A DNA stretch of 64,000 nt, from assembly GCA_047967505.1 (NCBI GenBank), contig CM106539.1; one strand, given 5' to 3'. A model generated the notes under the pieces. It searched no databases and was not told the DNA's origin. It saw only the letters and a list, made by a program, of their open reading frames with translations. Shown here piece after piece: positions 9,901-22,130 of the stretch (position 1 is its first letter; every line of letters starts with the position of its first letter). This DNA is from Dipteris shenzhenensis. Taxonomy: Eukaryota; Polypodiophyta; Polypodiopsida; Gleicheniales. Both the position numbers and the translations under genes were made by a program.

Positions 9901-11634
9901 CCACCATTGTCAGTCTGTAGGCATTTAAGCGTTCTACCTGACTGATTCTCAACCAAGGCCAACCATTTCTGAAATACCTGGAAGACATCACTCTTTCAAG
10001 CTATAGCATAAGCCCACACTTTCCTAGTTGCATCATCAATGAATGTCACATAGTATTTAGCCCTGCCTAATGACCGTGTAGGCATGGGACCACATACGTC
10101 TGAATGCACCGAATCAAGATTTTCAAACCCTTTTTTTCCCCTTCTTTTATGGGCTGATTTAGTCTACTTCCCATAGAGACAATGCTCACAAAATTCAAAA
10201 TCAAAGAAACTCAAATGCAGTACATAATCCAAACAACATAAGAGTTTCATTCCATTCTGGCTCATGTGCCTCAACCTGCTGCAATGCCACAAAGAAGTGC
10301 TTGGCTTCTCGGTTATTGCAACAACATGATCAAATACTCCTGATACAAGTAAGGGATACAAAGTCCCACACTTGGCACCCCTGGCCAAAAGCATAGAGCC
10401 CTTCTGAATTTTCCAACTCTGAAAGCCAAAAGTGGTGTGAAAACTAACATCATCTAGCTGACCCACTGAAATAAGACTCTTGGTCAACTTAGGCACATGT
10501 CTCACATGTTTCAAAATAAATGAAGACCCATTTGCAAAAGAAAACTTTATGTCACCTACTCCCACTATGTCACATGCATAGTCATTTCCAAGATGCACAC
10601 AACCTGTCTTTCCATTGTTATAAGCGGAGAACCATTCCCTATGGGGAGTAACATGGAATGAAGCACCAGAATCCAAAATCCAATCCTAGGAATATGCATC
10701 ATCTGAAGTGGTAAGCAACTCTGCAGATAAACTAGACATGAAGAGAACGTCATTGTCACTATCATGTGTGACTGCATTGATCTCCTCGATCTTCACTTTT
10801 CCTTTGTCCTCCCTTGACTCTCTTCCTTCTGATTTGCACCCCAATTTGCATTCTTTTTCTTATCCTTTTGCTCTCTTTTCAGCTTGTAGCAATCCTTTTT
10901 CATATGGCCCTTCTTGCCACAGTGGTAACACTCAATGTTCTATGCCCTGGATTTGCTATGAGACTTCCCTCTTTCTTGGGACTTCCCCCTGAACTGTGAT
11001 CTACCCCTTTGCACATTTAAGGCTACATCCTGCTTGTTGCCATCCATAGACTTCCATCTAATCTCCTCGGCCAACAAGCTACCCACAACATGATCAAATT
11101 TCAGTACTCCACCAGGTGCAGGGTTACTGACAGCTGTACGGAAGGTATCCCATGAGGATGGCAATGAACATAAGAGAAATATTGCCTTAGTCTCCGCATC
11201 AAAATTCATCTTCTGAGCCTGAAGCTGGCTGAAAATAATATTGAATTCATTCAAGTGAGAAGCAATGGAGACCCCTTCCTTCATCTGCAGCTCAAACAAT
11301 CTCTTCATGAGGTAAACTTTATTAGAGGTAGTTTCCTTCTCATAAGTGGCACATAGTTTCTTCCACAAATCTTCCGTAGTCTGCTCATTTACTACTGTGA
11401 AATAAACCGACTCTGCAAGATGAAGTCTAATAGTAGACTTTGCTAATGCATCCAACTCATTCCAATAATCCTCAGACATATTTGCAGAGGCTTAGCTTCA
11501 ATCCCTGCCAAGGATTTAATCTGCTTCTTTTGAATAACCGCATCCCTTATCTGTTCTTTCCACGAAGAAAAGTTTGTCCCATCAAACTTCTTAATGTTGA
11601 AAATATCCTTTTCAAACATGGAAGAGGATGCCAT
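9901..11634 (-). pseudogene. Copia gag-protease-integrase remnant (duplication copy 1)
   Basis: From Met 11634 the minus strand encodes a UBN2-type gag (MASSSMFEKDIFNIKKFDG, WNELDALAKSTI, TTEDLWKKL), a CCHC knuckle CYHCGKKGHMKKDC near 10900-10935, the protease motif DSGASFHVT (10676 onward), a GAG-pre-integrase domain (LWHCSRLRHM, CEHCLYGK) and the start of the integrase core (HSDVCGPM, YYVTFIDDATRKVWAY, LQTDNGG). It stops there at 9901. Lesions: a 2-bp insertion near 11490, TAG at 10940-10942 between gag and the knuckle, TAG before the protease, and TAG near 10168. The latter gag and protease stops are shared with duplication copy 2, so the element was already dead when duplicated. Confidence 0.8.
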
Positions 11635-11639
11635 GATGC

Positions 11640-13088
11640 AAATATAGCAAAATCCCAAATGCTAGTGCCTGCAAGAGAGAATCACACCAAATGCTAGGTG
11701 CACCCAAATGTGTATGCCACAATAGAGTGAAATTTCACCAAAACTCAAAGCTCAAAGCATCAAAAGATGCAGCTAACTCATGTGCATGTACTATGCATCC
11801 ATATGAGCAAATCTGGCCCAAAATAAAATGCCAACTACAATGGCAATCCAAAATGCCAATAGGTGCCAAATGGCTCAAGCATAAACACTGTCCATGGGCA
11901 TATTCATCAATAATATCTCATCCAAGAGAGCATAACACTATCAGTGCATCACCTACAATGTGTCAAAGTTGTCCCTCAGCATAAAATAGCATCCATGTGC
12001 TAAACGTCCATAAAAATAGCATCCCACAAGGCAATCTGGGCCTATCAGCACATCCAATAAGGATCACAATGCATCCAAAAGGCATATAAATCATCCACTG
12101 CAACCCAATGCACACCACGAATGAGCGCGCATGGCTCAAACTACAACTAGAGTGATCTGCATGCTCAAGAAATCATGGTCCCATGGAAAATACCGCTACT
12201 GAAAATAGAACTTGAGATGCCTCAAAATATGGGCACCATTGCATAATCGGACTCAGCAAGAAAATCTGCAAATATCTCTCTTCTGTCGGAACTCCAAAAT
12301 CCCAACCGATGAGTGAGAAATGGGAGTCAACACTTATCCACTGCCATGTGGCATAAATCTAAGGTTTTAAAACGTTAGAATGAAAAATGCATAACAAAGA
12401 GACGAAATTGAATACACAGAGATCTATAACTTTAAAATACTCTACCAAATCGCACAAGAACTGACAGGTAGGTGTTTTTGGGCATTCGGAACGTAATGGG
12501 ACAGACGGTTTTCGAAACCGTGGTCTCAATCATTGGGTCCAACACACGGACTAAAAAACGTTTTTGGAAACAGAGCTCTTTGTAAATTCCATCGGAGTGC
12601 GAATGATGAGTAACATAGAAGTTTTAGGACCTCTTGAGTCCACCAAAACTGACAGATCTGCAAATGGTTGCTCCAAACTTGAGTTCCAACACCTCGGCAG
12701 AAAAACGCAGAAATTGACACAGTGAGTCAAAAATCCAATGAAATGATCCCAGATTCAAGAATGAAGGTGTTTCCAAGCTCCTAAAGTAAAGTGGACACCA
12801 AAAGTAAGCAATAGCTGCCTCTACAAGTCAATACCGAGTCTCTGTTATCGAACGGAACAAGGAAATCCTCAAAAAACGACTTTTTCTTTGAAAACACTTA
12901 ACACACTCTCAAAACCACTTCGCAAAGCCAAAGCGACTTTTCCAAAGTTCCTCCAAGGTCTCTACATACTCAGATGCAAGTAAAGTCACTCACAAAGCTT
13001 CCCACGAGCTTCTCCTTCCTCCCACAGAGCTGTTGAGCTTCAAGGCATTCACACACACTCAGCTAGATCACCCGGGCTTTGATACCAG
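11640..13088 (-). mobile_element. Leader (5' untranslated) region of the rearranged Copia element
   Basis: About 1.4 kb between the PBS and the gag start, unusually long for Copia. The PBS here reads TGGTATCAAAGC on the minus strand (13074-13087), one base off the usual site. The leader is repeated inverted at 8580-9900 and directly in the downstream tandem copy (18065-19510). Confidence 0.75.
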
Positions 13089-13089
13089 T

Positions 13090-13259
13090 TGAGAGTGCTC
13101 TCAACGGAAGCAAGAATAGAAGAGGGAGAGAGAGAAACAGAGAGCCACACAAGTTTTGGTGGGTGCAAAACACCCTAATCTTCTTTTTCATTCATTTATA
13201 TATGTGTTTGAGTATTGTACATAACCGGGGTAAAGGCACAGTGACCTTTAACCCCCACA
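13090..13259 (-). repeat. 5' LTR of the rearranged Copia element
   Basis: A 170-bp LTR with TG...CA termini on the minus strand, beginning TGTGGGGGTTAAAGG and ending GAGAGCACTCTCA. It is adjacent to the PBS and followed outside by the ATCTA target duplication (13260-13264). Confidence 0.8.
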
Positions 13260-13264
13260 ATCTA

Positions 13265-14200
13265 TTCTTTGATACAATTTGAACTGCTTTTGCAAGTTTT
13301 GCCTTTGCCTTTTCAAACTTCAAAGTCCTACCTAGTAGACATTAAAAAAACTAGTCGAACATCTCATGCAATGTAATGCTACAAGTGACACCACCACCAT
13401 GCCTTGAGTTCTTGAAGTAGTCTGCCTTGGCTCTATAGTGCGACTTCTCCTACGCCTTGTGTATTTCAAATGGACAAAGGCCCCAATTTCGTACAAACCA
13501 TGGTCTGCCCTATGCATAGAGAATATGCTACAAACATGATGAGCATCATTTTAGTAACAAAAACTTTTTATAAAGCAAGTGCTAAATATTATGATGGTGC
13601 CAAGATTACCATGTAATGTGTAATGTGCGACTTCCCCCATGCTTTCACCATTAATTGTATAAACTCTTTCAGAGCCATCCTGAACCTTTCATAATACATC
13701 TCATCAATTGAACCTGGTGAATCAATTTTATCAATGCATCTACCTTTTTCCATACTTTAGCTCTCACAGTTGCTACTTGAGCATGAGAAGCCTTTAACAC
13801 TTATTTCATTAATTTTGGACTTGTCAATGTACAAATTCATTTTTACATATACTTTTGGACTAAGTTTTTGGATAAAATTTAAGAAAAACCCAATCTTCAG
13901 AGCACAGATCAAAACATAAAAACAAGCAATTTTTTTGATATTTTTAAAAGAGATGAAACTAAAATTATAAAATTTAACGCAGCCTCAGATAAGTTACACC
14001 AAAATATAAGATTCAACTGTTGTAAACTCTCTTAATATTTATAATGCTATTAACAAACACCTTCAAAAGTTACACTATTAAGCAAACTCACAATATTTAT
14101 AAAGGTGTTGACAAACACCAAAAGTAACAATAAGCGTTACACCAAGAAATAAGATTCAGTAGTTGTAAACTCTCTTAATATCTATAATGGTGTTTAGGAA
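13265..14200 (-). pseudogene. Unrecognised coding remnant in the duplicated flank (copy 1)
   Basis: On the minus strand, stretches read as protein: around 13790-13600 DSPGSIDEMYYERFRMALKE followed by FIQLMVKAWGKSHITHYM, and around 13520-13340 SMHRADHGLYEIGAFVHLKY then a basic run. The first resembles the helical ends of some DNA-transposon proteins, but I cannot name a family. The same sequence recurs at 19687-20630. The remainder to 14200 is AT-rich and contains short repeats of AACACCTTCAAAAGTTACAC type. Confidence 0.4.
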
Positions 14201-14204
14201 ACAC

Positions 14205-15232
14205 GGGGACGAGCATTTTTTGAGTGAAATCTTCCGAGCGTCCGAGCGAAGGAAAAAAAAAGCTTCCAACTATGCATAAATATGGCAAAAATCGATCAGA
14301 AGAAAACATAGTTTCACTTAGAAATATGCAAAGTATTATAGCAATGCCTATTTTATACAAAAATCTTTAGGTGAATCTGTAGGAATGGTGAGAGCATAAT
14401 GGGATGGCTTTTGAAGAAACCCACATGTAGAGTAGACTTCTCTATGAAAATTCCCTTATGATCCTTCTTACAACTTTTACTTAATAGGGGGTGACATTGA
14501 AAACCCTCTCTCAACCTATCTTCATGAAAGAGTTTCTTCAAAGAAAACTCATTGAAGCAAGCCATCCAGGTAGTTTCGCCAGCGAAACCCCTTTGAAGCA
14601 AGTCTCCCAAGGTAGTTTCGCTGGCGAAACTACCTTGGACAACACTTTTAAAAGTGACATAACTTTCATATCCAATGTCCAAATAGAGTCATTCAACCAC
14701 TCAAATTGATCGGAACACCCCATTTGAGCACATCTATGGAGTTATATTTTGGAAAATCTTTCATATATAGTATTAAATATTACATGTATTTTATGAGAGT
14801 GATATATAAGCCCAAGTTAATACTTATTTATAGTAATTTAAACTTCTTTAGAAACGTGTCCATAAATATACTATAAAAACACTAAAAAGATATTGCCAAA
14901 TGATATAAATGTGTTAATAACTAATTATATATGCATAGTATTATTACATTGAGAGTGATTATGAGGAATGTTTCTTAAAGGAATCAACACTTTTTTAAGG
15001 TAATAACAGGGGTACAAAGGGATGTCTCTAAATAAGAAAATTATGTTGTGTAAAAATGAATGAGTGACTAGTCTGTATATTTTTATGATAAAGAGATCTA
15101 GTTCTAGTGAAAATAAAAGTGTAAAAACCATGTTTCCTAAAGAAAAACATTTTTAAAAATCTCTTGAAAAACACGCTCGGATAAACCTGCTCATAGGTTT
15201 TTGCTCGTAAAATTGACGCATCCAACACGGGG
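14205..15232. mobile_element. 1,028-bp insertion present only in duplication copy 1
   Basis: Copy 2 keeps the empty site (GGAAACACCTTCAAAA). In copy 1 the site is split and ACAC flanks both sides (14201-14204, 15233-15236). The ends share a direct repeat ACACGGGGAC rather than an inverted repeat. No transposase is recognised; one minus frame of 109 codons (14353-14682) overlaps the palindrome at 14607 and may be incidental. Likely a non-autonomous element of unknown class, inserted after the duplication. Confidence 0.7.
14607..14638. repeat. 32-bp near-perfect palindrome
   Basis: Two 15-bp arms, CCAAGGTAGTTTCGC and GCGAAACTACCTTGG, are separated by TG. A decayed half-copy (GGTAGTTTCGCCAGCGAAAC) lies just upstream at about 14571. 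It could form a hairpin or bind a dimeric protein. Confidence 0.85.
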
Positions 15233-15749
15233 ACACCTTCAAAAGTTACAGTTGAAGAAGCCTGGTAGGGCTAAGCAGATCATATCAGAATTGCTAATAC
15301 AATTTATTTTTTAGTAGCAAATTATCATGTAGTGTGGCTCTTATGACTCTATAATGTCATAAACTTTGACCCTATAGTATGATTTGAGTAATCTTATTGT
15401 TTTGAGTCGCAAATTCTCATCAAGTGTATCCATGATAAATGTCCCTTATGTATCATGACAGAACGCCCCTTCTGTATTCACATACTGAATAAAATGAACC
15501 AAAATAACATTGTGAGAGAAGGAAAACAAGTCACACATTTAATATGTATCCATGATGAATGCCCATTATGTATTCACATTCAATACAATCAACCAAAATG
15601 ACATTATGAGCAACAAAATCACAAATACAAAGTTTTGTGACTTTGCACTTTTACATGCATCACTTGCCAATAAAGTTTTTCTACTTCAAAAAATAACTCA
15701 TGTACATGCTAAACTCCATCATAAAGCTAAACAATGAAAAGGAATTTTA

Positions 15750-16275
15750 TGCTTCCTATGGACTCTGTTGTGATGCTTTGGAAGTAGACTCTATCTCTCG
15801 AGGCTTTGATGCTTTGGGCATATATGGAATCTTCCTTCCTGAATAGAATTTGTCTACTTCTAAGTGTGGATTTCATTGTGATGGTTTAGGTGTAGAATCC
15901 AGTGGAGGTTGTGATTCCATGGGCATATATTGAATCTCTGCTTTTGAGTGTGGGGTAGATGGTGATTCCTTGGGCATAGACTCCTCGGGAGGGTGTGATG
16001 CCCACGGTGTAGAATGAGTCTCTACATCCACTCGTGGACTTTGCTGTGATGCTTTAGGCGTAGACTCCCCAAAATGGTATGATTATTTGGGGGCCAAATT
16101 TGAGTCTCTACTTCCATGAGTGGACTCTCTTCTGATGCTTTAGGTTTGTACTCCTTGGGGGTATTAGAGAGTCTCAACTTTTGTTGTGCTAGAGTCGATT
16201 GTGATGCTTTGGGAGTAGACTCCTTGAAAGGATGTGATGGATTGGGAGTATATTGAGTCTCTACTTCCTATCCAT
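15750..16275 (-). pseudogene. Ser/Pro-rich repeat-encoding remnant (copy 1)
   Basis: The minus strand encodes loosely repeated units of about 27 residues containing STPKES, MPKES and EVETQ words, interrupted by stops and shifts. It may be a degenerate 3' exon of a protein with a Ser/Pro repeat tail. The same region in copy 2 is 21150-21672. Confidence 0.45.
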
Positions 16276-16624
16276 CATAACATACAAGGGGATGAATAAG
16301 TGCATCACAAAATATACATATCAGGAAAGTTACAATGCATTAAGAGTAAGTGTACTACGAAAGTTATACACTTACGCTAACACATTGCCATGATATCTTA
16401 GCATTGAATTGGCAAAATAGCACTTATTGGCTTGTAGGTCCAAAGCTACCAAACTCCAATGTTTTCTACATGACCAATTAAGAATCTTTATTATTTGACT
16501 TCATCTTACATCTTGCAAAAGTAAATACGAGGTTGTGGTGTAACTTACGTCTCATTATATGGAAAAATGATAACTCGTACGTTGTCAATAATGAGAGTTT
16601 GCAGCTAGGTGCAGATAGCTTCCA

Positions 16625-18056
16625 CCAAAGAAACTCAAATGTAGTACATAACCCAAACAACATAAGAGTTTCATTCCATTCTGGCTCATGTGCCTCAACC
16701 TGCTGCAATGCCACAAAGAAGTGCTTGGCTGCTCGGTTATTGCAACAAAATGATGAAATACTCCTGATACATGTAAGGGATATAAAGTCCCACACTTGGC
16801 ACCCCTGGCCAGAAGCATAGAGCCCTTATGAATTTTCCAACTCTGAAAGCCAAAAGTGGTGTGAAAACTAGCATCATCTGGCTGACCCACTGAAATAAGA
16901 CTCTTGGTCAACTGAGGCACATGTCTCACATGTTTCAAAATAAATGAAGACCCATTTGCAAAAGAAAACTTTATGTCACCTACTCCCACTATGTCACATG
17001 CATAGTCATTTCCAAGATGCACACAACCTGTCTTTCCACTGTTATAAGCGGAGAACCATTCCCTATGGGGAGTAACATGGAATGAAGCACCAGAATCCAA
17101 AATCCAATCCTAGGAATATGCATCATCTGAAGTGGTAAGCAACTCTGCAGATAAACTAGACATGAAGAGAACGTCATTGTCACTATCATGTGTGACTACA
17201 TTGATCTCCTCGATCTTCACTTTTCCTTTGTCCTCCCTTGACTCTCTTCCTTCTGATTTGCACCCCAATTTGCATTCTTTTTCTTATCCTTTTGCTCTCT
17301 TTTCAGCTTGTAGCAATCCTTTTTCATATGGCCCTTCTTGCCACAGTGGTAACACTCAATGTTCTATGCCCTGGATTTGCTATGAGACTTCCCTCTTTCT
17401 TGGGACTTCCCCCTGAACTGTGATCTGCCCCTTTGCACATTTAAGGCTGCATCCTACTTGTTGCCATCCATAGACTTCTGTCTAATCTCCTCGGCCAACA
17501 AGCTATCCACAACATCATCAAATTTTAGTACTCCACCAGGTGCAGAGTTACTGACAGCTGTACGGAAGGTATCCCATGAGGATGGCAATGAACATAAGAG
17601 AAATATTGCCTTAGTCTCTGCATCAAAATTCATCTTCTGAGCCTGAAGCTGGCTGAAAATAATATTTAATTCATTCAAGTGAGAAGCAATGGAGACCCCT
17701 TCCTTCATCTGCAGCTCAAACAATCTCTTCATGAGGTAAACTTTATTAGAGGTAGTTTCCTTCTCATAAGTGGCACACAGTTTCTTCCACAAATCTTCCG
17801 TAGTCTGCTCATTTACTACTGTGAAATAAACTGACTCTGCAAGATGAAGTCTGATAGTAGACTTTGTTAATGCATCCAACTCATTCCAATCATCATAAGA
17901 CATATTTGCAGGCTTAGCTTCAATCCCTGCCAAGGGTTTAATCTGCTTCTTTTGAATAAGCACATCCCTTATCTGTTCTTTCCACAAAGAAAAGTTTGTC
18001 CCATCAAACTTTTTAATGTTGAAAATGTCCTTTTCAAACATGGAAGAGGATGCCAG
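16625..18056 (-). pseudogene. Copia gag-protease remnant (duplication copy 2)
   Basis: Same order as copy 1: UBN2-type gag in one clean frame (18080 to 17454), CCHC knuckle, protease DSGASFHVT (17100 onward) and GAG-pre-integrase, truncated at the duplication breakpoint 16625. Private lesions: the gag start ATG is CTG at about 18056, and CAG to TAG at 17454-17456. It lacks the 2-bp frameshift of copy 1. The TAG stops before the knuckle and the protease are shared with copy 1. Confidence 0.8.
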
Positions 18057-18064
18057 GATGCAAA

Positions 18065-19681
18065 TAAAGCAAAATCCCAAATGCTAGTGCCTGCAAGAGA
18101 GAATCACACCAAATACTAGGTGCACCCAAATGTGTATGCCACAATAGAAAGAAATGTCACCAAAACTCAAAGCTCAAAGCATCAAAAGATGCAGCTGACT
18201 CATGTGCATGTACTATGCATCCATATGAGCAAATCTGGCCCAAAATAAAATGCCAACTCCAATGGCAATCCAAAATGCCAATAGGTGCCAAATGGCTCAA
18301 GCATAAACACCGTCCATGGGCATATGCATCAATAATATCTCATCCTAGAGAGCATAACACTATCAGTGCATCACCTACAATGTGTCAAAGTTGTCCCTCA
18401 GCATAAAATAGCATCCATGTGCTAAACGTCCATAAAAATAGCATCCCACAAGGCAATCTGGGCCTATCAGCACATCCAATAAGGATCGCAATGCATCCAA
18501 AAGGCCTATAAATCATCCAGTGCAACCCAATGCACACCACGAATGAGTGCTCATGGCTCAAACTACAACTAGAGTGATCTCCATGCTCAAGAAATCATGG
18601 TCCCATGGAAAATACCGCTACTGAAAATAGAACTTGAGATGCCTCAAAATATGGGCGCCATTGCATAATCGGACTCAGCAAGAAAATCTGCAAATATCTC
18701 TCTTCTGTCGGAACTCCAAAATCCCAACCGATGAGTGAGAAATGGGAGTCAACACTTATCCACTGCCATGTGGCATAAATCTAAGGTTTTAAAACCTTAG
18801 AATGAAAAATGCATAACAAAGAGACGAAATTGAATACAGAGAGATCTATAACTTTGAAAATACTCTACCGAATCGTGCAAGAACTGACAGGTAGGGGTCT
18901 TTGGGCATTCGAAACGTAATGGGATAGAAGGTTTTGGAAACTGTGGTCTCAATCACTAGGTCCAACACACAGACTGAAAAATGTTTTTGGAAACAGAGCT
19001 GTTTGTAAACTCCACTGAAGTGCGAATGATGAGTAACATAGAAGTTTTAGGACCTCTTGAGTCCACCAGAACTGACAGATCTACAAATGGTTGCTCCAAA
19101 CTTGAGTTCCAACACCCCGGCAGAAAAACGTAGAAATTGACATAGTGAGTCAAAAATCCAATGAAATGATCCTAGATTCAAGAATGAAGGTGTTTCCAAG
19201 CTCCTAAAGTGAAGTGGACACCAAAAGTAAGCAATAGTTGCCTTTACAAGTCAATATTGAGTCTCTGTCATCGAACGGAACAAGGAAAAGCTCAAAAAAC
19301 GACTTTTTCTTTGAAAACACTTAACAGGCTCTCAAAACCACTTCACAAAGCCAAAGTTACTTTTCCAAAGGTTCCTCCAAGGTCTCTACACACTCGGATG
19401 CAAGTAAAGTCACCCACAAAGCTTCCCACGAGCTTCTCCTTCCTCCCACAGAGCTGTTGAGCTTCCAGGCATTCACACACACTCAACTAGATCACCCGGG
19501 CTCTGATACTAGTTGAGAGTGCTCAACGGAAACAAGAATGGAAGAGGGAGAGAGAGAAACAGAGAGCCACACAAGTTTTGGTGGGTGCAGAACACCCTAA
19601 TCTTCTTTTTCATTCATTTATATATGTGTTTGAGTATTGTACATAACCGGGGTAAAGGCACAGTGACCTTTAACCCCCACA
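18065..19681 (-). mobile_element. Copia leader, PBS and LTR (duplication copy 2)
   Basis: Leader 18065-19500, a PBS with one mismatch (plus strand GGCTCTGATACTA) and a 168-bp LTR at 19514-19681 that has lost 2 bp within its terminal GAGTGCTCTCA. This half-element has no second LTR. Confidence 0.75.
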
Positions 19682-19686
19682 ATCTA

Positions 19687-20640
19687 TTCTTTGATACAAT
19701 TTGAACTGCTTTTGCAAGTTCTGATGCCTTTGCCTTTTCAAACTTCAAAGTCCTACTTAGTAGACATTAAAAAAACTAGTCGAACATCTCATGCAATGCA
19801 ATGCTACAAGTGACACCACCACCATGCCTTGAGTTATTGAAGTAGGCTGCCTTGGCTCTATAGTGCGGCTTCTCCATGCGCCTTGTGTATTTCAAATGGA
19901 CAAAGGCCCCAATTTCGTACAAACCATGGTCTGCCCTATGCATAGAGAATATGCTGCAAACATGATGAGCATCATTTTAGCAACAAAAACTTTTTATAAA
20001 GCAAGTGCTAAATATTACGATGGTGCCAAGATTACCATGTAATGTGTAATGTGCGACTTTCCCCATGCTTTCACCATTAATTGTATAAACTCTTTCAGAG
20101 CCATCCTCAACCTTTCATAATACATCTCATCAATTGAACCTGGTGAATCAATTTTATCAATGCATCTACCTTTTTCCATACTTTAGCTCTCACAGTTGCT
20201 ACTTGAGCATGAGAAGCCTTTAACACTTATTTCATTAATTTTGGACTTGTCAATGTACAAATTCATTTTTACATATATTTTGGACTAAGTTTTTGGATAA
20301 AATTGAAGAAAAAACCCAATCTTCAAAGCACAGATGAAAACATAAAAACAAGCAATTTTTTTGATATTTTTAAAAGAGATGAAACTAAAATTATAAAATT
20401 TAACGCACCCTCAGATAAGTGACACCAAAATATAAGATTCAACTGTTGTAAACTCTCTTAATATTTATAATGCTGTTAATAAACACCTTCAAAAGTTACA
20501 CTATTAAGCAAACTCACAATATTTATAAAGGTGTTGACAAACACCAAAAGTAATAATAAGCCTCAAATAAGTTACACCAAAAAATAAGATTTAGCAGTTG
20601 TAAAGTCTCTTAATATTTATAATGGTGTTTAGGAAACACC
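19687..20640 (-). pseudogene. Unrecognised coding remnant in the duplicated flank (copy 2)
   Basis: Second copy of the fragment at 13265-14200, with the same YYERFRMALKE and RADHGLYEIG stretches on the minus strand and scattered substitutions. It continues without the 1.03-kb insert. Confidence 0.4.
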
Positions 20641-21149
20641 TTCAAAACTTACAGCTGAACAAGCCTAGTAGGGCTAAGCAGATCATATCAGAATTGCTAA
20701 TACAATTTATTTTTTAGTAGTAAATTATCATGTAGTGTGGCTCTTATGACTCTATAATGTCATAAACTTTGACCCTATAGTATGATTTGAGTAATCTTAT
20801 TGTTTTGAGTCGCAAATTCTCATTAAGTGTATCCATGATAAATGTCCCTTATGTATCATGAGAGAACACCCCTTCTGTATTCACATATTGAATAAAATGA
20901 ACCAAAATAACATTGTGAGAGAAGGAAAACAAGTCACACATTTAATATGTATCCATGATGAATGCCCATTATGTATTCACATTTAATACAATCAACCAAA
21001 ATAACATTATGAGCAACAAAATCACAAATACAAAGTTTTGTGACTTTGCACTTTTACATGCATCACTTGCCAATAAAGTTTTTCTACTTCAAAAAATAAC
21101 TCATGTACATGCTAAACTCCATCATAAAGCTAAACAATGAAAGGAATTT

Positions 21150-21672
21150 TATGCTTCCTATGGACTCTGTTGTGATGCTTTGGAAGTAGACTCTATCTCT
21201 CGAGGCTTTGATGCTTTGGGCATATATGGAATCTTCCTTCATGAATAGAATTTGTCTACTTCTAAGTGTGGACTCCGTTGTAATGGTTTAGGTGTAGAAT
21301 CCAGTGGAGGTTGTGATTCCCTGGGCATATATTGAATCTCTGCTTTTGAGTGTGGGGTAGATGGTGATTCCTTGGGCATAGACTCCTCGGGAGGGTGTGA
21401 TGCCCACAGTGTAGAATGAGTCTCTACTTCCACTCGTGGACTTTACTATGATGCTTTAGGCGTAGACTCCCCAAAATGGTATGATTATTTGGGGGCCAAA
21501 TTTGAGTCTCTACTTCCATGAGTGGACTCCCTTCTGATGCTTTAGGTTTATACTCCTTGGGGGTATTAGTGAATCTCAACTTTTGTTGTGCTAGAGTCAA
21601 TTGTGATTCTTTGGGAGTAGACTCCTTGAAAGGTTGTGATGGATTGGGAGTATATTGAGTCTCCACTTCCTA
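21150..21672 (-). pseudogene. Ser/Pro-rich repeat-encoding remnant (copy 2)
   Basis: Better preserved than copy 1: minus frames 21666-21424 and 21433-21239 read METQYTPNPSQPFKESTPKE and ESMPKESPSTPHSKAE. Repeats of about 27 residues rich in P, S, K and E. No known domain. Confidence 0.45.
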
Positions 21673-22130
21673 TCCATCATAACATACAAGGGAATGAATA
21701 AGTGCATCGCAAAAGATACATATCATGAAAGTTACAATGCATTAAGAGTAAGTGTACCATGAAAGTTATACACTTACGCTAACACATTGCCATGATATCT
21801 TAGCATTGAATTGGCAAAATAGCACTTATTGGCTTGTAGGTCCAAAGCTACCAAACTCCAATGTTTCCTACATGACCAATTAAGAATCTTTATTATTTGA
21901 CTTCATCTTACATCTCGCAAAAGTAAATACGAGGTTGCGGTGTAACTTACGTCTCATTATATGGAAAAATGATAACTCGTACATTGTCGATAATGAGAGT
22001 TTGCAGCTAGGTGCAGATAGCTTCTAGTGACTTTTTAGTGTTTTTGAGCCATGTAGAAAGAAGGGAATCTAGGATATATACACACTTTGCAAAATTTATA
22101 GAAAACCAAGATATCATTATACTACATCAA

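Larger units (their letters stand above)
8202..13259 (-). mobile_element. Complete but internally rearranged Copia element
   Basis: A 5,058-bp minus-strand element bounded by 170-bp LTRs (13090-13259 and 8202-8373) and a 5-bp target duplication ATCTA. Read on the minus strand the order is: 5' LTR, PBS, leader, gag, protease, start of integrase, then an inverted copy of the leader and the LTR end (9900-8546, reading plus), then the extreme 3' end of pol, then the 3' LTR. The centre of pol (rest of integrase, reverse transcriptase, most of RNase H) is absent. Since LTRs and target duplication are intact, the whole rearranged molecule may have integrated as such. Confidence 0.8.
10202..16622. 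repeat. Tandem segmental duplication, copy 1
   Basis: This segment (half of the Copia element plus 3.36 kb of right flank) is repeated immediately downstream at 16625-22024. The offset is about 6,423 bp in the Copia part and about 5,403 bp after 15.24 kb; the difference is the 1.03-kb insert at 14205-15232 present only here. Copies differ by a few per cent by eye. The duplication breakpoint lies inside the retroelement, so it is younger than that insertion. Confidence 0.9.
16625..22024. repeat. Tandem segmental duplication, copy 2
   Basis: Starts CAAAGAAACTCAAATG as at 10202 and ends GCAGCTAGGTGCAGATAGCT as at 16620. It lacks the 1.03-kb insert and contains a truncated Copia half (16625-19681) and the flank (19682-22024). 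The junction near 16621-16625 shows little or no microhomology. Confidence 0.9.
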
